Shown piece after piece: positions 32,822 through 41,540 of a stretch of DNA of 64,000 nt. Positions within the stretch are counted from its first letter, which is position 1. The number at the start of each line of letters is the position of its first letter. The notes below the pieces were generated by a model. That model did not search any database, was not told the DNA's origin, and was given only the letters and a program-made list of their open reading frames with translations. Position numbers and translations under genes: made by a program. The DNA is taken from NCBI RefSeq assembly GCF_023221595.1, contig NZ_CP096563.1, positions 4,160,001-4,224,000 on the forward strand, in the 5' to 3' direction. This DNA is from Rhodococcus qingshengii JCM 15477. GTDB lineage: Bacteria > Actinomycetota > Actinomycetes > Mycobacteriales > Mycobacteriaceae.

Positions 32822-34716
32822 CCATGTCGACCTACTTTCATCCGAAGAAGTACGCACCCGAGGACTTCGCTTCCCTGGCGCCTTCGGCCGACGCACTTCC
32901 CGTCGTGATCGTCGGAGCCGGCCCCGTCGGCATGGGCGTAGCCATGGGCTTGGCGCAGCGCGGCATTGCCGTCACGATTCTCGAAGCAGCCGATCAGGTC
33001 TCGTTCGGCAGTCGCGCGATCTGCGTGTCACGCCACAGCCTCGAAGTTGCCGAACGCCTCGGCTTCGGTGCCGAGCTCGAAGACATCGTTCTGCCGTGGG
33101 TGGGTGGTCGGAGTTACTACCGCGATCAGGAAGTACTGCAGTTCCGCATGGCATCCGCCGAGCACGACGCGCGTGGACCCATGGTCAACGTCTCGCAATC
33201 CGAGTTCGAGCAGATCATGACCGACAAGCTGCTCGCTTACCCACTGGTGAACTTCCACTGGTCGTCGTCGATCGCCGGCATCTCCGTCGGTGACGACGAG
33301 GTGACTCTGACCGTCGACACCGCGTTCGGAACCCGCGAACTGCGCGCGGCGTGGGTCGTTGCCGCCGATGGTGGACGCAGCAAGATGCGCGAACTCAGCG
33401 GAATCCGCTTGCAGGGCAACAGCTACGAGGGCAACTACGTCATTGCCGACATTCATTGGGAATCGGAACTCCCGGCCGAGCGTCTGGTGTGGTTCGACGC
33501 ACCCAGCAACCCGGGGTCCACGATCATCATGCATCGCCAACCACGGGACATCTGGCGCATCGACTACCAGCTCGACGCCTCGGACGATCCGGAAGCGGAG
33601 ACGCAAGAAGATCGCATCCGTGACCGCATCACGCGTCACCTCGAATGGCTCCAGAGCGACATCCCCTGGACCCTGGAATGGTTCGGCTTCTACCGCGCCC
33701 ACGCACTCGCTCTGGAAGATTTCACTCACGGCCGTGTGCTTTTTGCCGGCGACGCCGCGCATCTCGTTCCGATCTTCGGTGTTCGCGGCCTGAACTCGGG
33801 CATGGAAGACGCCGAGACCTTGGTGTGGCAACTAGCCGCCGTCATCAACGGAGCTGCCGATTCCACCATCCTCGACGCGTATTCGAAGGAACGTCGCAGC
33901 GCGTGGCAGCAGAACGTCGACAACGCAGGCAAGTCGACGCTCATCATGTCGCCGGGAAGTCACGGCTACCGGACCACCCGCGATGCCGTACTCGAAATCG
34001 CCACCAAGCGAAGCGAATTCGCGCACCTCATCAACCCGCGCCAGTCGAGTGCGACGCACGCCCGGCTCTCGCCGCTGACATGGCCCACAGCTGCGGGCGC
34101 CGAGGGCGTACTACCCGGCGATCCGTTGGAAGACAGGGTCGTCCAGGTCTCGGCGGACGGTTCATCTACCTCCTTGAACAGTCTGCGCGGTACTGGATTC
34201 GGCCTGCTGGCTTTCGGACTGTCAGCTGAGCTGGTATCCGAACTCGACACGCAAGCCGAAATCCTTGCTCAGGCCCTTGCACCGGAAACCGTACGCGTGA
34301 TCACCGTGGGAACTACCGACTCCACGGTTCCCGATGCCGAAGGCAATCTCGCATCTGCCCTCGGCGCACGTGTCGGCGAGATCTTCGTGATTCGGCCCGA
34401 CGGACTGGCACTGTGCCGCATCAGCGATCCCACGCAATTGAACGACGTGGCCAAGCACCTCACCGCCGGCACTGCGCCGACGCACTTCGACTTGCAACAG
34501 TCCGTCACGACGACTGTGATCGACGACGAGGGCCGCCGCGAACACGTCTGGTTGACACTGTCGAATGCACTGGATCAGGCTGATCCGTCCGACCGCGAAG
34601 CCATGTTGGTGCGCCTTGCCTTGATTCTCGGTTCGCAAGCTACGTCGACGACCTTCGACCTAGCACTGAAAGACGCTGCTCTGAAAGACGCTGCCCTGAA
34701 ATCTGCCACGCGATAG
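32818..34716 (+). CDS. FAD-dependent aromatic hydroxylase (MhpA/PheA-like)
   Basis: The 632-residue group A flavoprotein monooxygenase has the dinucleotide-binding VVIVGAGPVGMGVAMGLAQRG, the mid-domain AAWVVAADGGRSKMRE (DG motif), and the FAD-ribityl motif GRVLFAGDAAHLVPIFGVRGLNSGMEDA. A C-terminal thioredoxin-like domain follows (about 430-620). Relatives hydroxylate phenols, 3-hydroxyphenylpropionate or similar; the substrate cannot be read from sequence. No ring-cleavage dioxygenase is adjacent. Start is GTG 32818 or ATG 32824. The last 16 residues are an ALKDA-type repeat encoded by three near-identical 15-base units. Confidence 0.9.
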   Translation: MTMSTYFHPKKYAPEDFASLAPSADALPVVIVGAGPVGMGVAMGLAQRGIAVTILEAADQVSFGSRAICVSRHSLEVAERLGFGAELEDIVLPWVGGRSYYRDQEVLQFRMASAEHDARGPMVNVSQSEFEQIMTDKLLAYPLVNFHWSSSIAGISVGDDEVTLTVDTAFGTRELRAAWVVAADGGRSKMRELSGIRLQGNSYEGNYVIADIHWESELPAERLVWFDAPSNPGSTIIMHRQPRDIWRIDYQLDASDDPEAETQEDRIRDRITRHLEWLQSDIPWTLEWFGFYRAHALALEDFTHGRVLFAGDAAHLVPIFGVRGLNSGMEDAETLVWQLAAVINGAADSTILDAYSKERRSAWQQNVDNAGKSTLIMSPGSHGYRTTRDAVLEIATKRSEFAHLINPRQSSATHARLSPLTWPTAAGAEGVLPGDPLEDRVVQVSADGSSTSLNSLRGTGFGLLAFGLSAELVSELDTQAEILAQALAPETVRVITVGTTDSTVPDAEGNLASALGARVGEIFVIRPDGLALCRISDPTQLNDVAKHLTAGTAPTHFDLQQSVTTTVIDDEGRREHVWLTLSNALDQADPSDREAMLVRLALILGSQATSTTFDLALKDAALKDAALKSATR

Positions 34717-34730
34717 TTCAGACACAGCAA

Positions 34731-34765
34731 CTCGGCCGCGCAGGATTGTCCCCTACGCGGCCGAG
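34731..34765. terminator. hairpin between hydroxylase and DHA2 genes
   Basis: A perfect ten-base stem CTCGGCCGCG/CGCGGCCGAG with a 15-base loop lies between convergent genes. There is no clear T-run, so it may be a weak or Rho-assisted terminator. Confidence 0.5.
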
Positions 34766-34789
34766 CGCATTCGCGGATGAAGCGAGTAT

Positions 34790-36319
34790 TCAGTTGACCT
34801 CGGCCAATTCCTTTTCTTCCTCAGCGCGCATTTCACGCACGGATCTTCCCCGCTGCGACCTTCCACGTACCAGCGGCGAGACGGTGATCGCCAAGCCCAC
34901 CAGCGCGACCCCGGTGACCAGGATCAGTCCGGGATGGAACTGCTCGAATCCGGCGGTACCGGCGCCGAACGCGGTGTGCGATCCAGCGGTTACGAGGGCA
35001 GTGGTCAGAGCGAGCACGAGCGCCGCACCGACCTGAGCGGAGGTGTTCACCAGCCCGGACGCCAAACCTTGCTCCGAGTCGTCGACACCCGAGGTGGCCT
35101 GGGCCATGATCGAGGTGTACCCCAGCGCGAATCCGAGTCCGAGCAGGATGACGCTCGGCAGAATCGCCACGACGTACGACGGTGAATCGCTGCCCGCGAA
35201 GAGGAACCAGAGGTACCCGACGCTGAGCGAGGTCAGTGCCGCGATGATGAGCTTGGCACTGCCGTACAGGTCGACCAGCCGTCCGACGAACGGCGATCCG
35301 AATGCGACGATGATGCCAGCGGGCAGCAGTGCCATCGCCATCTTCAGGGGCGACCAGCCGAGGGCCGACTGCAGGAAGATCGTCATCATGAACTGGAAGC
35401 TCAGGTAGGAACCGAAGAGCGCGATGATGGCCAGATTTGCACGAACGATGGTGCCGACGCGCAGAAGCCCAAGTCGCACAAGCGGATGCGCCACCTTCTT
35501 CTCCACGAAGAAGAACGTCGCCAGAAGCACGGCTGCGACGGCGAACGAACCCAGCGTCATCGGGTGTGCCCATCCACGGGTCGGAGCCGAAACCATCGTG
35601 TACACCGTGAGAAGCATTCCCGTCACCAGGGTGACGGCGCCGACGAGATCGTGTCCCCCGGTATCTGCGGGACGGTCCCGCGGAATGAGGAAGTACCCAC
35701 CGATCAGCGCGATGACGGCAAACGGAACCGGCATCAGGAACGTGAATCGCCAACCGGCACTCGTCAGCAGCCCACCGAGGATCAGACCGGACGAGTAACC
35801 ACTGGCGCCGAACACGGAGAACACCGACAGCGCACGGTTACGGGCCGGACCTTCCTTGAACGTCGTGGTGAGAATGGACATTGCGGTCGGAGCGGTGAAG
35901 GCCGCAGCCAATCCCTTCACGAATCGTGATGCGATCAGCAGTGTTCCGTTGTCGACAAGGCCACCGACCAGCGAGGCGATTGCGAAGACGGTCAGCGCGA
36001 TCAGGAAGACCTTCCTGCGCCCAAGAAGATCGGCGGTACGTCCACCGAGTAGCAACAGGCCGCCGAATCCGAGGACGTAGCCGTTGATGATCCACTGCAG
36101 CGAGGTAGTGGACAGGCCCAGTTCATTGCCGATGGACGGAAGAGCGACGCCCACCATCGACACATCGAGACCGTCGAGGAACAACACGAGGCAGAGCACC
36201 GCGAGGATGCCCCACAGCTTGAGGGACCAGCCCTCCCCTGTGGCCGGATCCGAGGATTCCGTAGAAACCGGGGCGTCCGGCGAATCGAATGGTTTGAGTG
36301 TCGAGTCTGTGCAAGTCAC
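34790..36319 (-). CDS. DHA2-family (EmrB/QacA-like) multidrug efflux transporter
   Basis: The 509-residue protein has 14 predicted membrane helices. Motif A is GGRTADLLGRRKVFLIALTV, the N-terminal helix carries FLDGLDVSMVGVALPSIG, and motif C-like GSALGYSSGLILGG-type sequence follows in helix 5. It is likely a proton-coupled drug exporter. I choose the GTG at 36319 over the ATG 24 codons upstream, because a -10 (36327-36332) lies within the longer frame and predicts a start at the GTG. It is divergent from a MarR gene whose product probably controls it. Confidence 0.88.
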   Translation of the reverse strand: MTCTDSTLKPFDSPDAPVSTESSDPATGEGWSLKLWGILAVLCLVLFLDGLDVSMVGVALPSIGNELGLSTTSLQWIINGYVLGFGGLLLLGGRTADLLGRRKVFLIALTVFAIASLVGGLVDNGTLLIASRFVKGLAAAFTAPTAMSILTTTFKEGPARNRALSVFSVFGASGYSSGLILGGLLTSAGWRFTFLMPVPFAVIALIGGYFLIPRDRPADTGGHDLVGAVTLVTGMLLTVYTMVSAPTRGWAHPMTLGSFAVAAVLLATFFFVEKKVAHPLVRLGLLRVGTIVRANLAIIALFGSYLSFQFMMTIFLQSALGWSPLKMAMALLPAGIIVAFGSPFVGRLVDLYGSAKLIIAALTSLSVGYLWFLFAGSDSPSYVVAILPSVILLGLGFALGYTSIMAQATSGVDDSEQGLASGLVNTSAQVGAALVLALTTALVTAGSHTAFGAGTAGFEQFHPGLILVTGVALVGLAITVSPLVRGRSQRGRSVREMRAEEEKELAEVN

Positions 36320-36404
36320 GTCAGCGAGAATAGATGCACATGCACATAATGCACAAGCATTTAATGCAATTGCACGTAATCGAGTCTTCAACTAGAATGC
36401 GGTC
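36320..36404. promoter_or_regulatory. overlapping divergent promoters with TGCA repeats (MarR operator candidate)
   Basis: Plus strand: TTGCAC (36370-36375), 17-base spacer, TAGAAT (36393-36398), with the marR GTG at 36405. Minus strand: TTGTGC (36351-36356), 18-base spacer, TATTCT (36327-36332), with the efflux GTG at 36319. Both predicted transcripts begin at or next to the start codon, so both appear leaderless. Between and across them lie TGCACA repeats and TGCAATTGCA, a perfect ten-base palindrome. One MarR dimer array could repress both genes. Confidence 0.65.
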
Positions 36405-36782
36405 GTGACGTCGGAATCCGAATTGCGCAACACCTGGCGCTCGCTGTCGACCAGCTACAACGACATCGCGTGCGAACTCGATCGCCAGATGCAGTCGGCG
36501 CATGGGCTGAGCATGAGCGACTTCGAGGCTCTCGACCGACTCATGGACGCCACGTGCGAACGTCCACGCATGCAGGAGCTTGCCTCGGAGATGTACCTGA
36601 GTCCCAGCGCGCTCTCCCGTAGCGTGGCCCGTCTCGAGAAGGCCGGACTGGTTCAGCGAGCACTGTGCGAGGCCGACCGGCGCGGAGTCTTCGTCGACGT
36701 CACCGACAAAGGACGTCAGGTACACGCGGACGCCAGCAAAATTCAACTGGCCGTACTGGATTCACGCCTGCGCGAGCAGTAG
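36405..36782 (+). CDS. MarR-family transcriptional regulator
   Basis: The 125-residue protein has the MarR winged helix: MSDFEALDRLMDA, recognition helix LSPSALSRSVARLEKAGLV, and the wing ALCEADRRGVFVDVTDKG. It begins with GTG at the predicted transcript start, without a Shine-Dalgarno sequence. It is short at the C terminus, ending soon after the last dimerisation helix begins. Its divergent position predicts control of the DHA2 exporter and of itself. Confidence 0.9.
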   Translation: MTSESELRNTWRSLSTSYNDIACELDRQMQSAHGLSMSDFEALDRLMDATCERPRMQELASEMYLSPSALSRSVARLEKAGLVQRALCEADRRGVFVDVTDKGRQVHADASKIQLAVLDSRLREQ

Positions 36783-37015
36783 CCACACGTCAGCGGAGCA
36801 CAACACAGCGCCCGGCCACCGGGTGAGGGCCGTTCCGGACTAGACTGAGCACATACCGACGCGCCTTTCTGTTGCCGTCGGCGATCGACAGCAGCGCAGC
36901 CAGCACGCTTTCACGCGGTCCTGGCCGAGGCAATCTGCCAGCGTTCCTGCGGCTTCTGCTAGTCCCTCAGGCTCCTGCCTGACATCTCTACCTGCTCCTA
37001 TCGAGAGATACACAA
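36783..37015 (+). promoter_or_regulatory. leader region of the alanine-dehydrogenase-like gene
   Basis: The 233 bases have a TAGACT (36841-36846) that could be a -10, although no good -35 is seen. From there to the TTG start is a GC-rich stretch of about 165 bases with a CCGACG/CGTCGG hairpin (36856-36881) and further short complementary segments. I recognise no known riboswitch class. A GAGAG lies 8-12 bases before the TTG. Confidence 0.35.
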
Positions 37016-38167
37016 TTGAACAACGCACGCACCCTTGGAGTCATCGGACAGTCGAGCAAACCGGCAGAACGCCGGTTGCCGATCCATCCTGCGCATTTCG
37101 ATCGCATCGATGCCGAACTACGTTCTCGGATCTACCTCGAAGAAGGCTACGGTCACCCCTTCGGCTACTCCGACGACTACCTCTCGCGCCTCGTTGCCGG
37201 AATCCGCACGCGCAAGCAGATTTTGGCGGAAACCGATGTGGTTCTGCTACCGAAGCCGTTGGTGCGTGACCTCGCCGAGCTACGATCAGGTCAGGTTCTC
37301 TGGGGCTGGCCGCACTGTGTCCAGGACACCGAACTGACACAGATCGCGATCGACAAGAAACTGACTCTCATCGCCTTCGAGGCCATGAACTTCTGGCACA
37401 GCGACGGATCGTTCAATCTGCATGTGTTCCACAAGAACAACGAGCTCGCCGGTTATTGCTCGGTACTGCACGCCCTGCAGTTGATCGGTTCCACCGGTGA
37501 CTACGGCCGGCGTCTCACCGCTGCCGTGATCGGTTTCGGAGCCACTGCACGCGGCGCGGTCACAGCACTCAAGGCGCACGGTATCCACGAAGTGGACGTC
37601 CTCACCCAGCGTGGAGTCACCGCCGTCAGCTCCCCCATCCACTCGGCGCGCATGGTCTCGTTCGACAACAACAACGGTGACGTCCGTGGCAGCCACGTCA
37701 TGCTCGACAACCACAGCGTGCCGGTGCCCGGTTTCTTGGCCGAGCACGACATCGTCGTCAACTGCGTACTGCAGAACACGGACGCCCCACTGACGTTCCT
37801 GACCGAGGAAGATCTCATGGACTTCCAACCCGGCAGCCTCATCGTGGACGTATCGTGCGACGAAGGCATGGGCTTCAGTTGGGCTCGCCCCACCTCGTTT
37901 GCCGAGCCGACCTTCATCGTCGGTGACAACATCACCTACTACGGTGTCGACCACAGTCCGTCATACCTGTGGAACTCCGCGTCGTGGGAGATCAGCGAAT
38001 CACTTCTTCCCTACCTGCCCACTGTGATGGCAGGAGAGACGGCCTGGAAGGCAGACGAGACCGTCGACCGCGCCATCGAAATCCGTGACGGCGTCATCGT
38101 GAATCCCGCCATTACGCGTTTCCAGCACCGTTCGGCGGACTACCCGCACGCTGTCATCGCGGAGTAG
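37016..38167 (+). CDS. Alanine dehydrogenase/PNT-family oxidoreductase (carboxyethylornithine-synthase-like)
   Basis: The 383-residue protein has the AlaDh/PNT N-terminal domain (KPAERRLPIHPAHF; AETDVVLLPKPLVRDLAEL) and a Rossmann domain with LTAAVIGFGATARGAVTAL. The closest remembered relatives are N5-(carboxyethyl)ornithine synthases and lysine-pathway saccharopine-like dehydrogenases; the actual substrate is unknown. Translation appears to start at TTG 37016 (NNARTLGVIGQSSKP), since no ATG or GTG fits the conserved N terminus. It stands alone, converging on the epoxide-hydrolase-like gene nine bases away. Confidence 0.75.
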   Translation: MNNARTLGVIGQSSKPAERRLPIHPAHFDRIDAELRSRIYLEEGYGHPFGYSDDYLSRLVAGIRTRKQILAETDVVLLPKPLVRDLAELRSGQVLWGWPHCVQDTELTQIAIDKKLTLIAFEAMNFWHSDGSFNLHVFHKNNELAGYCSVLHALQLIGSTGDYGRRLTAAVIGFGATARGAVTALKAHGIHEVDVLTQRGVTAVSSPIHSARMVSFDNNNGDVRGSHVMLDNHSVPVPGFLAEHDIVVNCVLQNTDAPLTFLTEEDLMDFQPGSLIVDVSCDEGMGFSWARPTSFAEPTFIVGDNITYYGVDHSPSYLWNSASWEISESLLPYLPTVMAGETAWKADETVDRAIEIRDGVIVNPAITRFQHRSADYPHAVIAE

Positions 38168-38176
38168 GCGCCCCGA

Positions 38177-38548
38177 TCAGGCCTGGCCGGCTGCCGCGTT
38201 GATCGGTGCCATGTCGAAATAGTCGCGCCAGGCTTTGATCTTTCCGTCCTCGACTTCGAACACCCCCATGACCGGGAGCGCTACCTCGGCGCCGTTGATG
38301 GTGAAGACGTCGATGCGCTCGTTCATGACGGTGTTGCCGTCCGCGACCTGACGCTTGATCTGAAAGTCGATGTTGCCGAAGGCACCGACAAACTGCTCGA
38401 TGAACGCCCGGACGGCCTCGCGACCGACCACGGGCTCCATCGGAATGTTGTGATAAACGACGTCATCGGTGAAGTAGTCGACGATCTTTGCAACATCGGC
38501 GGCCGCCCACAGCGCGCAGAAATCGGTGATCAGTTTGTCCGATGTCAT
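38177..38548 (-). CDS. Limonene-1,2-epoxide hydrolase-like (NTF2-fold) protein
   Basis: The 123-residue protein has the small alpha+beta cone of the SnoaL/LEH superfamily. Landmarks shared with LEH are [43 protein letters not shown], and the C-terminal [20 protein letters not shown], whose Arg-Asp with an upstream Asp forms the catalytic set in limonene-epoxide hydrolase. I start at ATG 38548, which overlaps the cysQ stop (ATGA); the longer frame is shadow. It is the last gene of the cysD operon. Epoxide hydrolysis is plausible but the substrate is unknown. Confidence 0.82.
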   Translation of the reverse strand: MTSDKLITDFCALWAAADVAKIVDYFTDDVVYHNIPMEPVVGREAVRAFIEQFVGAFGNIDFQIKRQVADGNTVMNERIDVFTINGAEVALPVMGVFEVEDGKIKAWRDYFDMAPINAAAGQA

Positions 38549-39699
38549 TGTGTGCCAGCCTCTTTCGAATCGTCTTCGTGGGGTTCGATGATTGCCAGGA
38601 TGCTTTCGATCTCGCCTGCCGGTATCCCGAAGTACTCGGTCACGAAAACCGTGACGGCCGGTGCCTGGCCAGGTGTTCCGAGGTCGAGCAGATACCGGGC
38701 TACGACGCTGTCGCCCCACTCACGCAGCGCGAGTTCACGTATCGCCACGATTCCGCGATATTGCTGGCCTTGTTCGAGCTCGTTGCTGATGAAGGCGCCG
38801 CTGTCACCGGTTCGCTGACCGTTCTCGACCCGCCAGGCGTCGGCGGCGAAGCGGACCTTCGTTGCGTCATGAGTGAGCAATGCGTTCACGTATTCACGCG
38901 CCATGGCGACGCGTCCGCTGACCGCAGACTCCGTGGTGTGCTTGGCAATTGCGCCCAGGATCGACTCCGACAACTCCGGTCGGCAGATCACGAGATCCGG
39001 CAGGTACGGATGAGATTCGTTGTAGAGCAGCGGCGAACCGTCGATGCGGCTGCAATGCAGTCCCGCCGCCTGTGCGACGCCGACGGGCGCAGCCGAATCC
39101 CATTCCCACTGCCCACCGGCGTGCAGGTACGCGTCGACCTCGCCGCGCACCACCGCCATCGCCTTGGCGCCGGCCGATCCCATGTGCACCACGTCGGCGC
39201 CGAGTTCGGCTGCCACCGCTTCGGTGAATGCGGGTGGTCGCGATCCGCTGACTACTACGCGGAGCGGCGAGTTGGCGGCAACCGAAGCTGCCTCGTCGCC
39301 ACTGGAGTACACCGCTCCGAGCGCCGGCTGAGCAACCGCGGCTGCGGTAATTCCGCTATCGCGCTCCCAAAGCGCCACGTGCACTGCCCAATCCGCATGA
39401 TTCGGCAAGCCGTATTCCTTGGAGCCGTCCAGCGGATCGATGATCCAGACCCGAGCTGCATCCAGACGACTGCGATCGTCGGCAGATTCCTCAGAGAGCA
39501 CGGCATCGCCCGGCCGCTCGGCAGCCAACCGGTCGAGGATGTAGGAATCGGCGGCCTTGTCGCCCCGGCGGCCCAGTTCACGACCGTCGTCGACACCCAG
39601 ACCCTCGGCTCGGATCCCCAGGAGGATCGCACCGGCGGCCTGCGCCAATTCCGCCGCGAGTGCCTCGTCGGCGATTCTGCTGTGTGTGGATTCGCTCAC
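38545..39699 (-). CDS. cysQ: PAP phosphatase CysQ fused to a C-terminal NTF2-like domain
   Basis: Residues 1-255 are a CysQ-type inositol-monophosphatase-fold enzyme that removes the 3' phosphate of PAP (or PAPS). The metal ligands are visible: SEES (69-72), DPLDGSKE (88-95) and WDSAAP (200-205). Normal CysQ ends near residue 255. Here the frame continues through a second domain (about 266-384, [19 protein letters not shown] to [14 protein letters not shown]) that resembles stand-alone actinobacterial NTF2-like proteins. The gene overlaps cysNC (GTGA) and the epoxide-hydrolase-like gene (ATGA). The fusion could be genuine or due to a missed stop in the assembly. Confidence 0.88.
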   Translation of the reverse strand: MSESTHSRIADEALAAELAQAAGAILLGIRAEGLGVDDGRELGRRGDKAADSYILDRLAAERPGDAVLSEESADDRSRLDAARVWIIDPLDGSKEYGLPNHADWAVHVALWERDSGITAAAVAQPALGAVYSSGDEAASVAANSPLRVVVSGSRPPAFTEAVAAELGADVVHMGSAGAKAMAVVRGEVDAYLHAGGQWEWDSAAPVGVAQAAGLHCSRIDGSPLLYNESHPYLPDLVICRPELSESILGAIAKHTTESAVSGRVAMAREYVNALLTHDATKVRFAADAWRVENGQRTGDSGAFISNELEQGQQYRGIVAIRELALREWGDSVVARYLLDLGTPGQAPAVTVFVTEYFGIPAGEIESILAIIEPHEDDSKEAGTQ

Positions 39700-41540
39700 C
39701 GGTCCAACACTTCCATAATTCGCAGCGCAAGTTCGGTAGGCGTTCCGTCTTCGGGTCTGATCACCAGCTCGGGACTTGTCGGAGCTTCGTAGGGATCGTC
39801 GACTCCGGTGAATCCCGTGATTTCCCCGGCCCTGGCCTTGGCGTACATGCCCTTGGGGTCTCGGGCTTCACATTGCTCGATCGGGGTGTCGACGTAGACC
39901 TCGACGAACTTCAGCCCGGCGGCCTCGTGCGCCGCCCGCACTCGATCACGATCTTCGCGGTACGGGCTTATCAGGCAGGCCACTGCCACTGCACCTGAAT
40001 CAGCGAACAACTGCGCCACCGAGCCGACTCGGCGGACGTTCTCGGCGCGGTCATCGCCACTGAATCCCAGATCCGCGTTCAATCCGTGCCGGAGGTTGTC
40101 GCCGTCGAGGCGGTACGCCGGGATACCCGCGGCCACCAAGCGGCGTTCGAGTTCCACCGCGATCGTCGACTTACCCGAGGCCGAGAGACCGGTGAGCCAC
40201 ACGGTGGCGCCGGCAGTCGCACGTTCCTCGCGAGAAACCTCCGAACTGTGCCAGACGACGCGCGATTCCTTGAGCGTCGGACCGTTGATCATTCCGGCGG
40301 CGACGGTATTGCCCGTGGTCTCGTCCACGAGAATGAAGCTGCCCGTCACGCGGTTGCGGCGGTAGGGATCGAACATCAACGGCTGCTGCGTCTTGATCGA
40401 GATGCGGCCGATCTCGTTGAGGGACAGAGATTCTGCCTTCTCGTCGCGGTGCAGAGAATTGACGTCCAGCCGGTAGTCGAGCTTGACGATCTGCGCTTTC
40501 GTGGAGCGCGTGGTGTGCAGCAACGAGTAGCGATTGTTCTCCGACAGAGTTGTCTGTTCGGTCAACCAACAGACCATCGCATCGATTTCCTGCCCGACCT
40601 GCGGCCGGTTGTTGAGCCGACACAATTGGTCCCCGCGGCTGACGTCGAGGTCGTCGGTCAGCTCGATGCATACGGCCGAGGGCGCAAACGCTTCGTCGAT
40701 CACGTCACCGCCCGGCCCGTGGACTGCCTTCACCGTCGAGGTGAATCCTGAAGGCAAAGCCACGATTTCGTCGCCGGGCTTGAAGACGCCACTGGCCACC
40801 GTTCCGGCGTATCCACGGAAATCGTGGAGGTCGGCGTCGGTCTGCTTCTGCGGACGGATCACGTACTGCACCGGGAAACGCGCGTCGATCAAATTGCGAT
40901 CCGACGCGATGTGCACCTGCTCGAGATGGTGCAGCAGAGAAGGCCCGTCGTACCAGGACATGTTCTCGGTCCGGGCAACGATGTTGTCCCCCAACAGCGC
41001 CGAGACCGGAATGAACGTCAGGTCGTGGACGTCCAGTTTGATCGCGAACTGTCGGAATTCTTCCTTGATCTCCTCGAACCGTTCCTGAGACCAGCCCACG
41101 AGGTCCATTTTGTTCACACACAGCACGAGGTGGGGTATCCCCAGGAGAGTGGACAAGAAGGCGTGCCGCCGCGTCTGTTCGAGCACCCCTTTGCGAGCAT
41201 CCACCAGGATCAGGGCAAGGTCGGCCGTCGACGCGCCGGTCACCATGTTGCGGGTGTACTGCTCGTGCCCGGGAGTGTCCGCAATGATGAACTTCCGATG
41301 AGGGGTCGCGAAATACCGGTGGGCCACGTCGATCGTGATGCCCTGTTCACGCTCGGCGCGCAATCCGTCGGTCAGTAGCGCGAGGTTGGCGTACTCGTCG
41401 CCGCGTTCTCGACTGCTCCGTTCCACGGCCTCGAGTTGGTCCTCGAAGATCGACTTGGAGTCGTAGAGCAACCGGCCGATGAGTGTCGATTTTCCGTCGT
41501 CGACACTGCCCGCTGTAGCGACTCTCAGCAGTTGCGGCAT
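39696..41540 (-). CDS. cysNC: Bifunctional sulfate adenylyltransferase large subunit / APS kinase
   Basis: The 614-residue protein combines the CysN GTPase subunit of ATP sulfurylase with a CysC APS kinase, giving APS and then PAPS. CysN (1-440) has the G1 motif [10 protein letters not shown] (11-20), [12 protein letters not shown] and NKMDL. CysC (about 447-614) has the P-loop GLSASGKS (451-458), [11 protein letters not shown] and [11 protein letters not shown]. The fusion is common in actinobacteria. Its start shares one base with the cysD stop, and its end overlaps cysQ, so donor synthesis and PAP removal are coupled. Confidence 0.97.
   Translation of the reverse strand: MPQLLRVATAGSVDDGKSTLIGRLLYDSKSIFEDQLEAVERSSRERGDEYANLALLTDGLRAEREQGITIDVAHRYFATPHRKFIIADTPGHEQYTRNMVTGASTADLALILVDARKGVLEQTRRHAFLSTLLGIPHLVLCVNKMDLVGWSQERFEEIKEEFRQFAIKLDVHDLTFIPVSALLGDNIVARTENMSWYDGPSLLHHLEQVHIASDRNLIDARFPVQYVIRPQKQTDADLHDFRGYAGTVASGVFKPGDEIVALPSGFTSTVKAVHGPGGDVIDEAFAPSAVCIELTDDLDVSRGDQLCRLNNRPQVGQEIDAMVCWLTEQTTLSENNRYSLLHTTRSTKAQIVKLDYRLDVNSLHRDEKAESLSLNEIGRISIKTQQPLMFDPYRRNRVTGSFILVDETTGNTVAAGMINGPTLKESRVVWHSSEVSREERATAGATVWLTGLSASGKSTIAVELERRLVAAGIPAYRLDGDNLRHGLNADLGFSGDDRAENVRRVGSVAQLFADSGAVAVACLISPYREDRDRVRAAHEAAGLKFVEVYVDTPIEQCEARDPKGMYAKARAGEITGFTGVDDPYEAPTSPELVIRPEDGTPTELALRIMEVLDR

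Noticed and set aside
36840..37028. 62-codon minus-strand frame before the AlaDh-like gene
   Set aside because: It lies antisense in a likely leader, has no ribosome site, and its Arg/Cys-rich composition is that of a shadow.
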